Shown here one piece after another: positions 27,724 to 36,667 of a stretch of 64,000 bases of DNA. Under the pieces are notes generated by a model, which saw only the letters and a program-made list of their open reading frames with translations, made no database searches and was not told the DNA's origin. This DNA comes from Candidatus Zymogenaceae bacterium (lineage in GTDB: Bacteria; Desulfobacterota; Zymogenia; Zymogenales; Zymogenaceae), in the NCBI GenBank assembly GCA_016931225.1, contig JAFGFE010000018.1:186001-250000 (forward strand), written 5' to 3'. Each line of letters opens with the position of its first letter. Within the stretch, counting starts at the first letter, position 1. The position numbers and the translations under genes are program-made.

Positions 27724-28647
27724 ATGACCGAACAAAAAACGGTGGGTATTGTCGGCGTCGGCAAGGTCGGAGGTGCCATGGCCGTTCTTCTGACCAGGGC
27801 CGGATACGACGTCGCATGTATCTCGAGCACGAATGAAGAAAAACTCGCCCGTGCGGAACAGGAGGTCCTGCGGGAGAGGGGCGCCCTCGGCATATCCGGC
27901 GGCCCCGTCGTTTTAACGGACCCGGTACCCGAAAGCGCCGCCGTCGACATATTGTTTATCACCACGTCCGATCGGGTCATCGGAGATGTGGCCCGGGACC
28001 TGGCGGAGCGGGGAGGGGTATCGGAAGGTCAGATCGTGGCGCACATGAGCGGTTCTTTGACATCACAGGTGCTCGAACCTGTTCGGAGTCGGGGCGCATT
28101 GGCGGCGTCGCTCCATCCGCTGCAGAGCTTCGCGGACGTATCCCAGGCCATTGCAAATATTCCCGGCTCCGTCTTCTGCCTTGAGGGAGATGAGGGGACG
28201 CATGAAGAGCTTTCGGCGATCATTGAGGTTCTGGGGGGGGTGAAGCTTCAGATCCCCGCCGAGCACAAGCCGCTGTATCACGCCGGGGCGGTGGTGGCCT
28301 CGAATTACCTGGTGAGTCTGGTGTGGGTATCGCTGATGATGTATGAGGCCATCGGGCTGGACAACACTGCAGCCGTCGACGCCCTGATGCCGCTCATCGA
28401 GGGGACCCTGAAAAACATCCGCGCCCTGGGAGCACCCAGGGCCCTCACCGGTCCCATCGCCCGGGGAGACTGGAAGACGGTGGCCGATCACCTGGAGGTC
28501 ATGCGCACGACCACGCCTCATCTCATGGACGTATACCGATCCATGGGAGAGCTGACGGTACAGGCCGCCCGGGAAAATAAAAGCACCACCGATGAGTTTC
28601 TGGATAAAATTCTTCAGATCCTCGCCGCCGGAGGCGATGGGTCCTGA
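27724..28647 (+). CDS. Rossmann-fold/DUF2520 oxidoreductase-like protein
   Basis: A 307-residue protein of the NADP-oxidoreductase-like family with an N-terminal Rossmann domain (VGIVGVGKVGGAMAVLL) and a C-terminal DUF2520 helical domain (YHAGAVVASNYLVSLV, GPIARGDWKTVADHL). The HPLQSFAD segment in the middle is typical. Members are related to ketopantoate reductase and often sit next to pantothenate genes, but the reaction is not established. GAGGAGG eight bases ahead sets the ATG. A terminator follows 65 bases after the stop. Confidence 0.88.
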   Translation: MTEQKTVGIVGVGKVGGAMAVLLTRAGYDVACISSTNEEKLARAEQEVLRERGALGISGGPVVLTDPVPESAAVDILFITTSDRVIGDVARDLAERGGVSEGQIVAHMSGSLTSQVLEPVRSRGALAASLHPLQSFADVSQAIANIPGSVFCLEGDEGTHEELSAIIEVLGGVKLQIPAEHKPLYHAGAVVASNYLVSLVWVSLMMYEAIGLDNTAAVDALMPLIEGTLKNIRALGAPRALTGPIARGDWKTVADHLEVMRTTTPHLMDVYRSMGELTVQAARENKSTTDEFLDKILQILAAGGDGS

Positions 28648-28712
28648 CCATCGTGTCGCCTACGGTGCATTCCGGGTACCCGAAAGCAGTATCGTGATGT
28701 GGTGTCTGTATG

Positions 28713-28746
28713 AGTCTGTCGGGGGCATTGTCCCGGCGGACTTTTT
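28713..28746 (+). terminator. Rho-independent terminator after the DUF2520 gene
   Basis: An 11-base stem (28713-28723 with 28732-28742, two G-T wobbles) and an eight-base loop, followed by TTTTT. It lies 22 bases before the start of the AsmA-like gene. Confidence 0.8.
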
Positions 28747-28767
28747 GTTGATAAAGCATAATCTGAA

Positions 28768-31500
28768 ATGAAGAAAAATACGAAACGGCTTCGCATCCTG
28801 CTGGAAGCCCTCATTCTGTCGTTTTTGGTGGGCCTGTTGCTTGCGATTGTGGCGCTGTCGGCCCTGGATATGGAACGCTACAGGGGGGAGATCATCTCCG
28901 CGGTTTCACACGCCCTGGGGGCGGATGTGACCGCAGGCTACCTGAAGCCGTCTCTCTTTCCCTATTTCGGCGTGGAGGCCAATGACCTGACGGCACTGCA
29001 CACAGACGGCTCGTATGAAATCGACGCCGAAGAGGTGATCGTCGGCGTCTCGCTCTGGAGGCTGTTATTCAAGGAGATCGTCCCCCGGAAGATTCGAGTC
29101 TCTTCGGTGGATGTCTGCATTTTTCTTGCCGAGGACGAATCCGTGTCGGATTCCGTGGCGGCCTTTTTCAACCGCCCGGTGATGAGCAACGGTGATCAGA
29201 CCGGGATTAGGGATATCCTCTTCGAGGACGCCCTGGTCTGTGTATATGACGGAGGCGACGGGGGCGAAACGGCGTATCGCGCCCGCATCTTTCGCGCCTG
29301 GCTCTTCCAGCGACCGAAAAAGAACTCGATCACCTTCGCCGTGTCCCTGGCGCCGCCGGGGGAGGAGGGCCGGGGGAGGATCAGCGCCTTCGGGGAATAT
29401 CACACCGACCGGGGACTGGTAACCCGGCTCATCCTCCGGGAGATGGATCTCAATACCCTGTCCCTCTGGTTCGACAATCCGGGCGATCCCGACATCTCCG
29501 GCACCCTGGGGGGGAGCGTCGATGTGAGGTATCTCGATTCCCGGGACTGGGCCATGGAGGGGCGCCTGAAGGTTGAGGATATCTCCGCACAGGACCGGCG
29601 CGCCTATCCGGACGGGATGTATATTGAGAGACTCCACATCGACGCCCTGGTGACATCGACGACGGAGGGAATCATTCTTGAGGGTGTGGATGTGTCTTCA
29701 GACGAGCTTGACGTGTCTCTCGACTGTGTTTTTGATCGAACGGAGAGCGTGGACGCGGATGATCCGGGACTTTTCCTTGACGTTCTGGACTGCCGGTTTG
29801 AGGGGGTTGACCTCCAAAAATACCTCCGATTGATTCCGTACGGATTATTCTCCCCCGACGTCGGAGATTACATCCAGGCATTATTTCTGGAGGGGGTGCT
29901 GGATGGTTCCCTCCATATCGCCCCTGAAGCGGAGGGATCGGATGGGATGGGTCTTTCGCTGTCCGCACAGGTGAGGGATGCGACCCTGGACCTTGACGGC
30001 ATCGTGCTCAGGGGGGTGAGGGCCGATGTGGCCCTCGATGGAGACACCCTGACGGTGAAGAATGTGGGATTCGCCGATCCCTCCAATCGCGTCAGAGAGC
30101 TGGGGACGATGGTGATAGATATGTTCGACCGGCCCTACATGGATCGGCTTGTAGTGGATATCGAGGAGATCCCCTATGAGGACCTGAAGGATATTCTCGT
30201 CTCCGGAGTCGTGAATGTGATAACGTTTCTGTCGTACACCGAGGGCGAGGGGACGGTGTGGGGGAGGCTTGAGATCTCAAGTGATATGGGAACGAACGTG
30301 GGGCCGCTCGTTATTGAAGGGGACGTCAATTTCGCCGATTGGGCCGTGGCGCTTCCGAGCGTCAACGGGATATTTGCGCCCACCGACGCATCGATCATCT
30401 TCCACGACGATACAATGGACATCCCCACATTCGAGATGCGATATCCCACATCACACCTGATCGCCTCCGGCACGCTGACGAACTACGAGGATCCGTTGTT
30501 GGTCATGGACGTCTCCGCCCCGGTCCTGGACCTGGCGGAGCTTTTCGGCAACGGAGAATCGAGCCTCTTGTGGAGGGATGTGGAGACCACCCTGATTTAC
30601 CAGGAGGGGTACTTTATCCTGAACGACCTGACCTGCAGCGCGTACGGCGGCTCGTGTCGGGGCGATTTCGGATACGTCGCCGAGGAAGCGGACCCTTATA
30701 ATGAGGACGAGAACGATACGGAAGATGAAAGGGAAGATGATAAGGGAGACCACGGGAAAGGTGCCGCGGGCGACGAGACATCGGATACGCCCGGTGACGC
30801 GTTGATGATCAACAGGGATGTGCCGGGAGTTGGGAATGTCGGTGATGCGATTTTTTATCTGAACATGGAGGGGGAGGGTGTTGATATGGGAGCGCTGATG
30901 GAAGATACCGGGTTGTGGCACGGCGTGAGTGGAACCGGGTCTTTCAAGTTCTCCCTGACGTCTGCGCCGGTTGTGCCGGAAGAGATCGTGGGAACCCTTG
31001 ACGGCGCCGTCTCCCTGGAGATCACCGACGGCACCATCCGGCAATACAACGCCCTCTCGAAGATCGTATCCGTGATGAACATCTCCACCTATTTCAGGCT
31101 CCGGTTTCCACAGCTCGACGCCGAGGGGTTTCCCTTCGACATCGTCACCGGCGACTTCACCATAGAAGACGGCGTGTGCCACACGGAAAATCTCTTTATC
31201 GACAGTCGGGTCATCCGCATCACCTGTGTGGGTGATATGGATATGGTTCGAGAAGAGGTGGATATGATCATCGGATTCCAGGTTCTCAAGACCGTGGATC
31301 TCGTGATAAACAAGATTCCTGTGGTTGGGTATATCCTTACCGGTGAAGACGGAAATCTCTTCACCACCTACTTTCATGTATACGGCCCGATGAAAGACCC
31401 GATTGTGGAGACGATGACGCTGCAGTCCCTCGGGGAGGGGACGCTTCACATCTTCGAGCGTATCTATCGATTCCCCCTCAAAGGGGTGTTGCCGAGGTAG
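28768..31500 (+). CDS. AsmA-like / DUF3971-type envelope protein
   Basis: A 910-residue protein with one N-terminal transmembrane segment (about residues 10-33) and a very long beta-rich periplasmic part, as in the AsmA/YhdP/TamB group of bridge-like lipid-transport proteins. The C-terminal third holds AsmA-type segments: GTLDGAVSLEITDGTIRQYN, FDIVTGDFTIEDGVCHTENL, and GYILTGEDGNLFTTYFHVYGPMKDP. An acidic low-complexity insert (about residues 645-680, many Asp and Glu) interrupts the beta part. The family works in outer-membrane lipid homeostasis. The rfaE2 gene starts two bases after its stop. Confidence 0.82.
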   Translation: MKKNTKRLRILLEALILSFLVGLLLAIVALSALDMERYRGEIISAVSHALGADVTAGYLKPSLFPYFGVEANDLTALHTDGSYEIDAEEVIVGVSLWRLLFKEIVPRKIRVSSVDVCIFLAEDESVSDSVAAFFNRPVMSNGDQTGIRDILFEDALVCVYDGGDGGETAYRARIFRAWLFQRPKKNSITFAVSLAPPGEEGRGRISAFGEYHTDRGLVTRLILREMDLNTLSLWFDNPGDPDISGTLGGSVDVRYLDSRDWAMEGRLKVEDISAQDRRAYPDGMYIERLHIDALVTSTTEGIILEGVDVSSDELDVSLDCVFDRTESVDADDPGLFLDVLDCRFEGVDLQKYLRLIPYGLFSPDVGDYIQALFLEGVLDGSLHIAPEAEGSDGMGLSLSAQVRDATLDLDGIVLRGVRADVALDGDTLTVKNVGFADPSNRVRELGTMVIDMFDRPYMDRLVVDIEEIPYEDLKDILVSGVVNVITFLSYTEGEGTVWGRLEISSDMGTNVGPLVIEGDVNFADWAVALPSVNGIFAPTDASIIFHDDTMDIPTFEMRYPTSHLIASGTLTNYEDPLLVMDVSAPVLDLAELFGNGESSLLWRDVETTLIYQEGYFILNDLTCSAYGGSCRGDFGYVAEEADPYNEDENDTEDEREDDKGDHGKGAAGDETSDTPGDALMINRDVPGVGNVGDAIFYLNMEGEGVDMGALMEDTGLWHGVSGTGSFKFSLTSAPVVPEEIVGTLDGAVSLEITDGTIRQYNALSKIVSVMNISTYFRLRFPQLDAEGFPFDIVTGDFTIEDGVCHTENLFIDSRVIRITCVGDMDMVREEVDMIIGFQVLKTVDLVINKIPVVGYILTGEDGNLFTTYFHVYGPMKDPIVETMTLQSLGEGTLHIFERIYRFPLKGVLPR

Positions 31501-31502
31501 TT

Positions 31503-31994
31503 ATGAATACATCGAGCGATCGCGTGCTGCCGTTGGAAAGGCTTGTTTCCGTGGCCGATGAGTTGAGAAAGGAACATCGGCGTATCGTCTTTACGAACGG
31601 GTGCTTCGATATCCTCCATATCGGGCACCTTCGATATCTCGAAGAGGCGGCCCGTCAGGGGGATATCCTGATCGTGGGTGTCAACTCGGATGGTTCCGTG
31701 AAAAGTCTAAAGAAGGGCGATGAGCGACCCATTGTGTCCCAGGACGAGCGTGCGCAGATGGTGGCGGCGCTGAAGCCGGTGGATTATGTGGTGATTTTTG
31801 ACGAGCCCGACCCCCTGAAGACGATTCTTGCTGTCAGGCCCGACGTATTGGTCAAGGGCGCCGACTGGGATGAAGAGAACATCATCGGGGCGAAAGAGGT
31901 GAAATCCTGGGGCGGTACCGTGTTCCGTGCACGGCTCATCAACAATCGATCCACCACCGATATCATTGAGAAGATCAGGAAACTGAAGATATAA
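31503..31994 (+). CDS. rfaE2: D-glycero-beta-D-manno-heptose 1-phosphate adenylyltransferase
   Basis: A 163-residue nucleotidyltransferase that makes ADP-heptose for the LPS inner core. It matches the C-terminal domain of HldE. The HxGH motif is ILHIGHLRYL (His39, His42), and the later NNRSTTDIIEKI replaces the usual ISTT signature region. Its start lies two bases after the AsmA-like gene. The kinase half, rfaE1, is a separate gene at 62646. Confidence 0.95.
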   Translation: MNTSSDRVLPLERLVSVADELRKEHRRIVFTNGCFDILHIGHLRYLEEAARQGDILIVGVNSDGSVKSLKKGDERPIVSQDERAQMVAALKPVDYVVIFDEPDPLKTILAVRPDVLVKGADWDEENIIGAKEVKSWGGTVFRARLINNRSTTDIIEKIRKLKI

Positions 31995-32054
31995 CACGGT
32001 ATGCGGGGTTCGGGTGTGGTCTCTGGGGTGCATCACCTCGCTTGTGAGAATGTA

Positions 32055-32092
32055 CCGGGAACACCCCTCACAATAAGAAGGGGCGTTCCCGG
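32055..32092. terminator. Hairpin between convergent rfaE2 and trxA
   Basis: A long imperfect stem CCGGGAAC-A-CCCCT / AGGGG-C-GTTCCCGG (32055-32068 with 32079-32092) with one mismatch. It sits between two convergent genes and could end both transcripts. Neither side has a T tract, so efficiency is uncertain. Confidence 0.55.
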
Positions 32093-32149
32093 TGGGAGAG
32101 AGGACATGTGTGTATGCTCACGCAGGGATAACCGTCTACACAGCGGAAA

Positions 32150-32476
32150 TCAGAGCGATGCATTGATGGCTTTTTCAAGCGCGGATTTTGGCACGGCGCC
32201 GACGACCTGATCCACCACTTCGCCGTTCTTTACGAACACCACGGTGGGGATGCCCCTGATGCCGAACGACGAGGCGGTAGAGGGATTCTCGTCCACATTC
32301 ATCTTGGTGAACTTCACTCTGCCGTCATAGTCTTTGGACAGCTCATCAATGACCGGAGAGATTATTCTGCATGGTCCGCACCAGGGCGCCCAAAAATCCA
32401 CAAGAGTCAGCTTATCGGATTTCAATACTTCCTGATCAAAGTTTGAATCATTAATCTCCATTACCGAAGAACTCAT
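32150..32476 (-). CDS. trxA: Thioredoxin
   Basis: A 108-residue cytoplasmic disulfide reductase with the active site FWAPWCGPCR (Cys33, Cys36), the buried Asp in LVDFWA, KMNVDENPSTASSFGIRGIPTVVFVKNG with the cis-proline, and GAVPKSALEKAI. GGAGGTG precedes the ATG. It stands alone, convergent with rfaE2 and divergent from the permease gene. Confidence 0.97.
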   Translation of the reverse strand: MSSSVMEINDSNFDQEVLKSDKLTLVDFWAPWCGPCRIISPVIDELSKDYDGRVKFTKMNVDENPSTASSFGIRGIPTVVFVKNGEVVDQVVGAVPKSALEKAINASL

Positions 32477-32681
32477 CAGCGATCACCTCCATTTGACAAA
32501 TAATATTTTCTACTATATTCAGATGAGCCGCAGGCGATTTGGTTTCAAAAAAACAGGTGGACGATATGGTATAAATATTGTACTGTATTTTAGCTTCCTC
32601 TTCGATTCTGCATTATAACGGGTTTCCCCCTTTTGTTTTTTGAAAATTTCTCTCATCCTTTCTTTTTTAAGGGAATATATT

Positions 32682-34055
32682 ATGGAAGATACAAAACTGG
32701 CACGTTCCATCGGATTGGTCGGCGCGGTAGCCATCACTGTGGGGTGCGTTATCGGGATGTCCATCTTCGTGCTCATCGGAGACATGGCCTCCCTGGCCGG
32801 ACCGGCCCTGCCGCTTGCGTTTCTCTTCGCCCTGATACCCGCCCTCTTTAACGTCATCACCGTGGCGCAGCTCGGGAGCGCCATCCCCCGGGCCGGCGGC
32901 GGGTACGTATTCACCTCCCGCATCATAAGTCCATTTTGGGGATTGTTTACCTCGTGGTTTATCATTCTCGCGATTATCGGGGCGCTCTCCACCGTGGGCG
33001 TGGGGCTCGCCCAGTACGTGAACGAGTACCTCCCGTTCGGTCTCAGCGATACGCTGACGGCCGTCCTGATTGTGGGGGCGTTCGTCCTGGTCAACGCCGT
33101 CGGTCTGGTGTTCGCGGAAGCTGTCCAGATTATCATGGTGGGACAGATGATCATTGCGCTGTTGATCTTCGGGGCTTGGGGGCTTTTCGGTGCAGAGGGT
33201 GCCGCCGGTGAGCCGGCCCCGTTTTTCATAGGCGGATTCAGCAGCATCGCCCTGGCGTCGGTGCTGTGCTACTTCTCGTATATCGGTTTCGCCACCATCG
33301 CCGAGCTGGGCGAGGAGATGAGACACCCGAAGGAGAACATTCCCCGCTCCATCGGCATCGCCGCGGTAATCATTTTTATTCTATACGCCCTCATCAGCGT
33401 GGTGTTCAACAAGGTGATGGGATACAATCCCGATGAACTGGCGGAGTTGGGTGCGCCCCTAACCCAGGCGGGGTGGCTGTTTTTGCCGGCCTGGGCGGTG
33501 CACTTTCTGAGCATCGGCGCTCTGGGGGCCGGGCTGACCTCCATCAACGCAGGCGTCATCGGCATGCCCAGGGAAATTTTCGCGCAGAGCAGGGACGGTA
33601 TGATGCCCTCTCTGTTCCAGCACGTGACGAAGAAGCAGAAAACCCCGATCTGGGCGATTCTGGCGGTATTCCCTCCGGTGATGGTGCTCTTGCTGTTCAA
33701 TCTGGGGGAGGATTTCTACGGCTTTCTCGCCGTGGGGGCGCTGCTTCTGACCAACATCACCATCGCGTTCGCCTGCATGAAGCTGCCCAAAATCTATCCC
33801 GATGATTACGAACGCTCACCGTTTAAGATTTCCAGGGGATGGCTCACCTTCATCTCCTGGGCCGCCGTCGTGACCTCGGGGATATTTATCGTGCTTATTC
33901 TTCTGGATAAGCAGAATCTGATTATCGGCGCCATACTGGCCGGGTGGTGCGTCTTGATTATGCTCTATTACTGGGCCAGAAAACGCTTCATGATACGATC
34001 CGGAATGGATTTAGAAAAACTCTATTCCACCATTCCCGGATACGAGGAGGACTAA
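32682..34055 (+). CDS. APC-family amino-acid permease
   Basis: A 457-residue integral membrane protein with about twelve hydrophobic spans. The APC signature in the first helix (VGCVIGMSIFVLIG), PRAGGGYVFTSRI in helix 2-3, and GEEMRHPKENIPRSI after helix 6 are diagnostic for amino acid/polyamine transporters. AAGGGA precedes the ATG. The D-amino-acid enzyme gene begins at the base after its stop, so the substrate may be a D-amino acid or related hydroxy-amino acid; this is inference. Confidence 0.92.
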   Translation: MEDTKLARSIGLVGAVAITVGCVIGMSIFVLIGDMASLAGPALPLAFLFALIPALFNVITVAQLGSAIPRAGGGYVFTSRIISPFWGLFTSWFIILAIIGALSTVGVGLAQYVNEYLPFGLSDTLTAVLIVGAFVLVNAVGLVFAEAVQIIMVGQMIIALLIFGAWGLFGAEGAAGEPAPFFIGGFSSIALASVLCYFSYIGFATIAELGEEMRHPKENIPRSIGIAAVIIFILYALISVVFNKVMGYNPDELAELGAPLTQAGWLFLPAWAVHFLSIGALGAGLTSINAGVIGMPREIFAQSRDGMMPSLFQHVTKKQKTPIWAILAVFPPVMVLLLFNLGEDFYGFLAVGALLLTNITIAFACMKLPKIYPDDYERSPFKISRGWLTFISWAAVVTSGIFIVLILLDKQNLIIGAILAGWCVLIMLYYWARKRFMIRSGMDLEKLYSTIPGYEED

Positions 34056-35141
34056 ATGACCGCGAGAGTGGTAAATAAAAAGGAGTACATCGATACGCCG
34101 GCCCTGGTGCTGGATCTGGACAAGCTGGATGCGAACCTGGCCGTGATGTCCGAGTATTTCAGCGGCGTTGAGGCCGACCTCAGGCCGCACATCAAGACCC
34201 ACAAGTGCCCGATCCTGGCCCAAAAACAGGTGGCCGCAGGCGCCATCGGCGTTACCTGCGCCAAGGTGGGGGAGGCGGAGGTGATGGCAAAGGCCGGCAT
34301 ATCCGATATCCTTATCGCCAACCAGGTGGTCAGCCCGAAAAAGATCATGCGGCTTCTGGACCTTTTGAACATCAGCGACGTGAAGGTGGCGGTGGAAGCT
34401 TTGGAGAACGTTGCCGCCCTCAACGACGCCGCGGAGTCCAGAAATACGGTGTTGAAGGTCCTCATCGAGATCGATGTAGGGATGCACCGCTGCGGTGTGG
34501 CCACGGCACAGGATGCGATTGAGATGGCGAAAAAAATCGATAGGATGAAGCACATCGAGCTTGCCGGCATCATGGGCTACGAGGGCCACATCATCTTCAC
34601 TTTCGATCGGGATGAGCGGGCGAAGCTCGGGACCGGGTGCATGGAGGAGCTGGTTGCGGTAAAGGCGGAGCTCGAGCGGGCGGGATTTCCGATACCCATC
34701 GTCTCCGGCGGCGGCACCGGCACCTTTGATATCGCCTCGAAGGTCCCCGGCGTCACCGAGGTGCAGGCCGGATCGTACCTGACGATGGACGCCACCTACG
34801 GGTACCTGAACCTGGGGTTCGAGCAGGCCGTGACGCTGATATCCACGGTCATCGCCGTGCACGGGGATCACGTGATTATCGATTGCGGCATGAAATCGAT
34901 CACCAGCGAATTCGGCATGCCCGCGCCTGTGGGGCTTCCCGGCGTGAGCCTTGCGTCTCTTTCGGAGGAGCACGGGCACCTGAATGTGGAGGGGAAGACG
35001 AAGCTGAAGGTGGGGGACATGGTGGAGCTGGTCCCCACCCACGGATGCACCACCATCAACCTCCATGATCATTTTTACCCGGTACGGAATGGTATGGTGG
35101 AGGGGATCTGGGAGATTTCCGCCAGGGGTAAATTCGTATAA
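34056..35141 (+). CDS. DSD1-family PLP enzyme (D-threonine aldolase / D-serine dehydratase-like)
   Basis: A 361-residue fold-type III PLP enzyme. The N-terminal alanine-racemase-like barrel begins DTPALVLDLDKLDANL, with the PLP lysine in RPHIKTHKCP. The C-terminal domain has THGCTTINLHD, matching the metal-binding His and Cys of eukaryotic D-serine dehydratase and the equivalent site of D-threonine aldolase. It begins directly after the permease gene, and GAGGAGG lies within the end of that gene. The pair suggests uptake and breakdown of a D-beta-hydroxy amino acid. Aldolase and dehydratase cannot be told apart here. Confidence 0.87.
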   Translation: MTARVVNKKEYIDTPALVLDLDKLDANLAVMSEYFSGVEADLRPHIKTHKCPILAQKQVAAGAIGVTCAKVGEAEVMAKAGISDILIANQVVSPKKIMRLLDLLNISDVKVAVEALENVAALNDAAESRNTVLKVLIEIDVGMHRCGVATAQDAIEMAKKIDRMKHIELAGIMGYEGHIIFTFDRDERAKLGTGCMEELVAVKAELERAGFPIPIVSGGGTGTFDIASKVPGVTEVQAGSYLTMDATYGYLNLGFEQAVTLISTVIAVHGDHVIIDCGMKSITSEFGMPAPVGLPGVSLASLSEEHGHLNVEGKTKLKVGDMVELVPTHGCTTINLHDHFYPVRNGMVEGIWEISARGKFV

Positions 35142-35212
35142 CCCCGGAAGACGGCCGGGCCGGACGGCAAAAGAGTCGTTTTTCTCCGGCACGGTTATTA
35201 TAGGCGACACAG

Positions 35213-35247
35213 AACCGGACGGCGCGTATACGCCGTCCGGTTTTTTT
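35213..35247 (+). terminator. Rho-independent terminator after the DSD1-like gene
   Basis: Perfect 12-base stem AACCGGACGGCG / CGCCGTCCGGTT (35213-35224, 35231-35242) with a six-base loop, running into a T tract of seven (35241-35247). Confidence 0.93.
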
Positions 35248-35318
35248 CTATTAAAAAACGGAACAGAGAGACCCTCCGGACTGTCTTGAAAGACGAATCA
35301 GGAAACGAGGAGGCAGCA

Positions 35319-36587
35319 ATGGCAAAAAAAATCGCGGCTCTTATATTTATTTTCGTCTGCACATCGGTGGCCTGGATGATCCTGGGCGCCACGGTGGAAT
35401 ACCGTACCGACGAATACGGCAACCGGCTCTATGGCGAGGTCGAGGAGCTCTACGGAAGCGTCCAGTACCAGTACGCGCCGATAATCAGCTACAGCTATCC
35501 GGAAGCGGTTGAGAGGACGGATCCGAAGACCAAGAAGATCTTCACGGAAACAAAGACCGTAAACGGGAGGCTCCCGATTTCGGGGAGCGCCATTTTTGTG
35601 GATTTCAACCTCGATTATCGAAAAAAAGGGCTGTTATGGTACAGCACGTATACGGTCGGCTTCGACGGTACGTACTCCATTGTCAACGACACCGGGCACG
35701 ACGTGACGATGAAAATTTTTCACAAGTTTCCCGCCACCAATACCGAGTATGATGATTTCCATTTCTATCTCGGAGAGGACGAGATGGAAAAGCTCACCTG
35801 GCGGGAAAACGGCGTTGAAACCGACGTGGAAGCGGCGGCGGGGGAAACGATCGTCTTCCGCGTCGTCTACCGGTCCAGGGGCCAGGATCAGTGGTTCTAT
35901 TGTTTCGGTGAGGACGAGATTGTCGAGGTGAAGAACTTCTCGCTGACGGCGAATACGGATTTTGTTGCGGTGGACTATCCGACCGGCTCCATCTCACCCA
36001 CCACCGTCAGTGAAGATACGGACGGCATGGTGATGTCCTGGGAGTACACCCGGAAGATATCCGGGAAGCAGATCGGCGTCGAGATGCCCAAGAAGATCAA
36101 TCCCGGCCCCCTGGTGGGAAGGATCACGTTCTTCGCGCCGGTATCGCTCCTGTTCTTTTTCTTCATACTGTTTATGATCACAACGCTGAAAGAAATCAGG
36201 ATGCATCCGATGAACTATTTCTTCCTGGCGTGCGCGTTTTTCGCGTTCCATCTCCTGTTCGCATACCTGGTGGATCACCTCAACGTGCATCTCTCCTTTG
36301 CGATCTCATCGGTGGTGTCGCTGTTCCTTGTCATCTCATATTTGCGGCTGGTGGTGGGGGGGAGGTTCGCGTTTCTCCAGGCGGGGGTGCTACAGCTGGT
36401 CTACCTGGTGCTGTTCTCCTATACCTTTTTCTTCAAGGGATACAGCGCGCTGATCGTCACCATCGCCTCGATTATCACCCTGTTTGTGGTGATGCAGATG
36501 ACGGGGAGCATCAAGTGGGATGAAAAATTCAAGGCGCTGTCGAAAAACGGCGGATCATCCGGCGCAATATCGTCTCCGGAGAAATGA
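35319..36587 (+). CDS. CreD-family inner membrane protein
   Basis: A 422-residue membrane protein. One N-terminal span (residues about 3-24) is followed by a large beta-rich periplasmic domain (about 25-265) and then six hydrophobic spans near the C-terminus, the topology of CreD. Similarity is seen in the final spans, FFFKGYSALIVTIASIITLFVVMQMTGSIKWDEK, comparable to the CreD end with its TR-DW motif. GAGGAGG sets the ATG at 35319. CreD is linked to envelope stress and beta-lactam response in enterobacteria, but no creBC-type pair is next to it here. Confidence 0.75.
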   Translation: MAKKIAALIFIFVCTSVAWMILGATVEYRTDEYGNRLYGEVEELYGSVQYQYAPIISYSYPEAVERTDPKTKKIFTETKTVNGRLPISGSAIFVDFNLDYRKKGLLWYSTYTVGFDGTYSIVNDTGHDVTMKIFHKFPATNTEYDDFHFYLGEDEMEKLTWRENGVETDVEAAAGETIVFRVVYRSRGQDQWFYCFGEDEIVEVKNFSLTANTDFVAVDYPTGSISPTTVSEDTDGMVMSWEYTRKISGKQIGVEMPKKINPGPLVGRITFFAPVSLLFFFFILFMITTLKEIRMHPMNYFFLACAFFAFHLLFAYLVDHLNVHLSFAISSVVSLFLVISYLRLVVGGRFAFLQAGVLQLVYLVLFSYTFFFKGYSALIVTIASIITLFVVMQMTGSIKWDEKFKALSKNGGSSGAISSPEK

Positions 36588-36636
36588 CCGCTTTCGCATC
36601 GCGGATGCACCGAGACCGACAAGCTTTGTTTCAGAG

Positions 36637-36667
36637 TGAGGCCCGAAAACTCAGTTTTCGGGCCTCA
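36637..36667. terminator. Hairpin shared by the convergent CreD-like and C45-like genes
   Basis: Perfect 14-base stem TGAGGCCCGAAAAC / GTTTTCGGGCCTCA (36637-36650, 36654-36667) with a three-base loop. The TGA stop of the minus-strand gene (36665-36667) is inside the stem. It can end transcription from both sides, although neither side has a proper T tract. Confidence 0.7.

Noticed and set aside
32700-32720. TGGCACG near the permease start as a second sigma-54 promoter
   Set aside because: The -12 half is missing at the required spacing and the site is inside the coding region.
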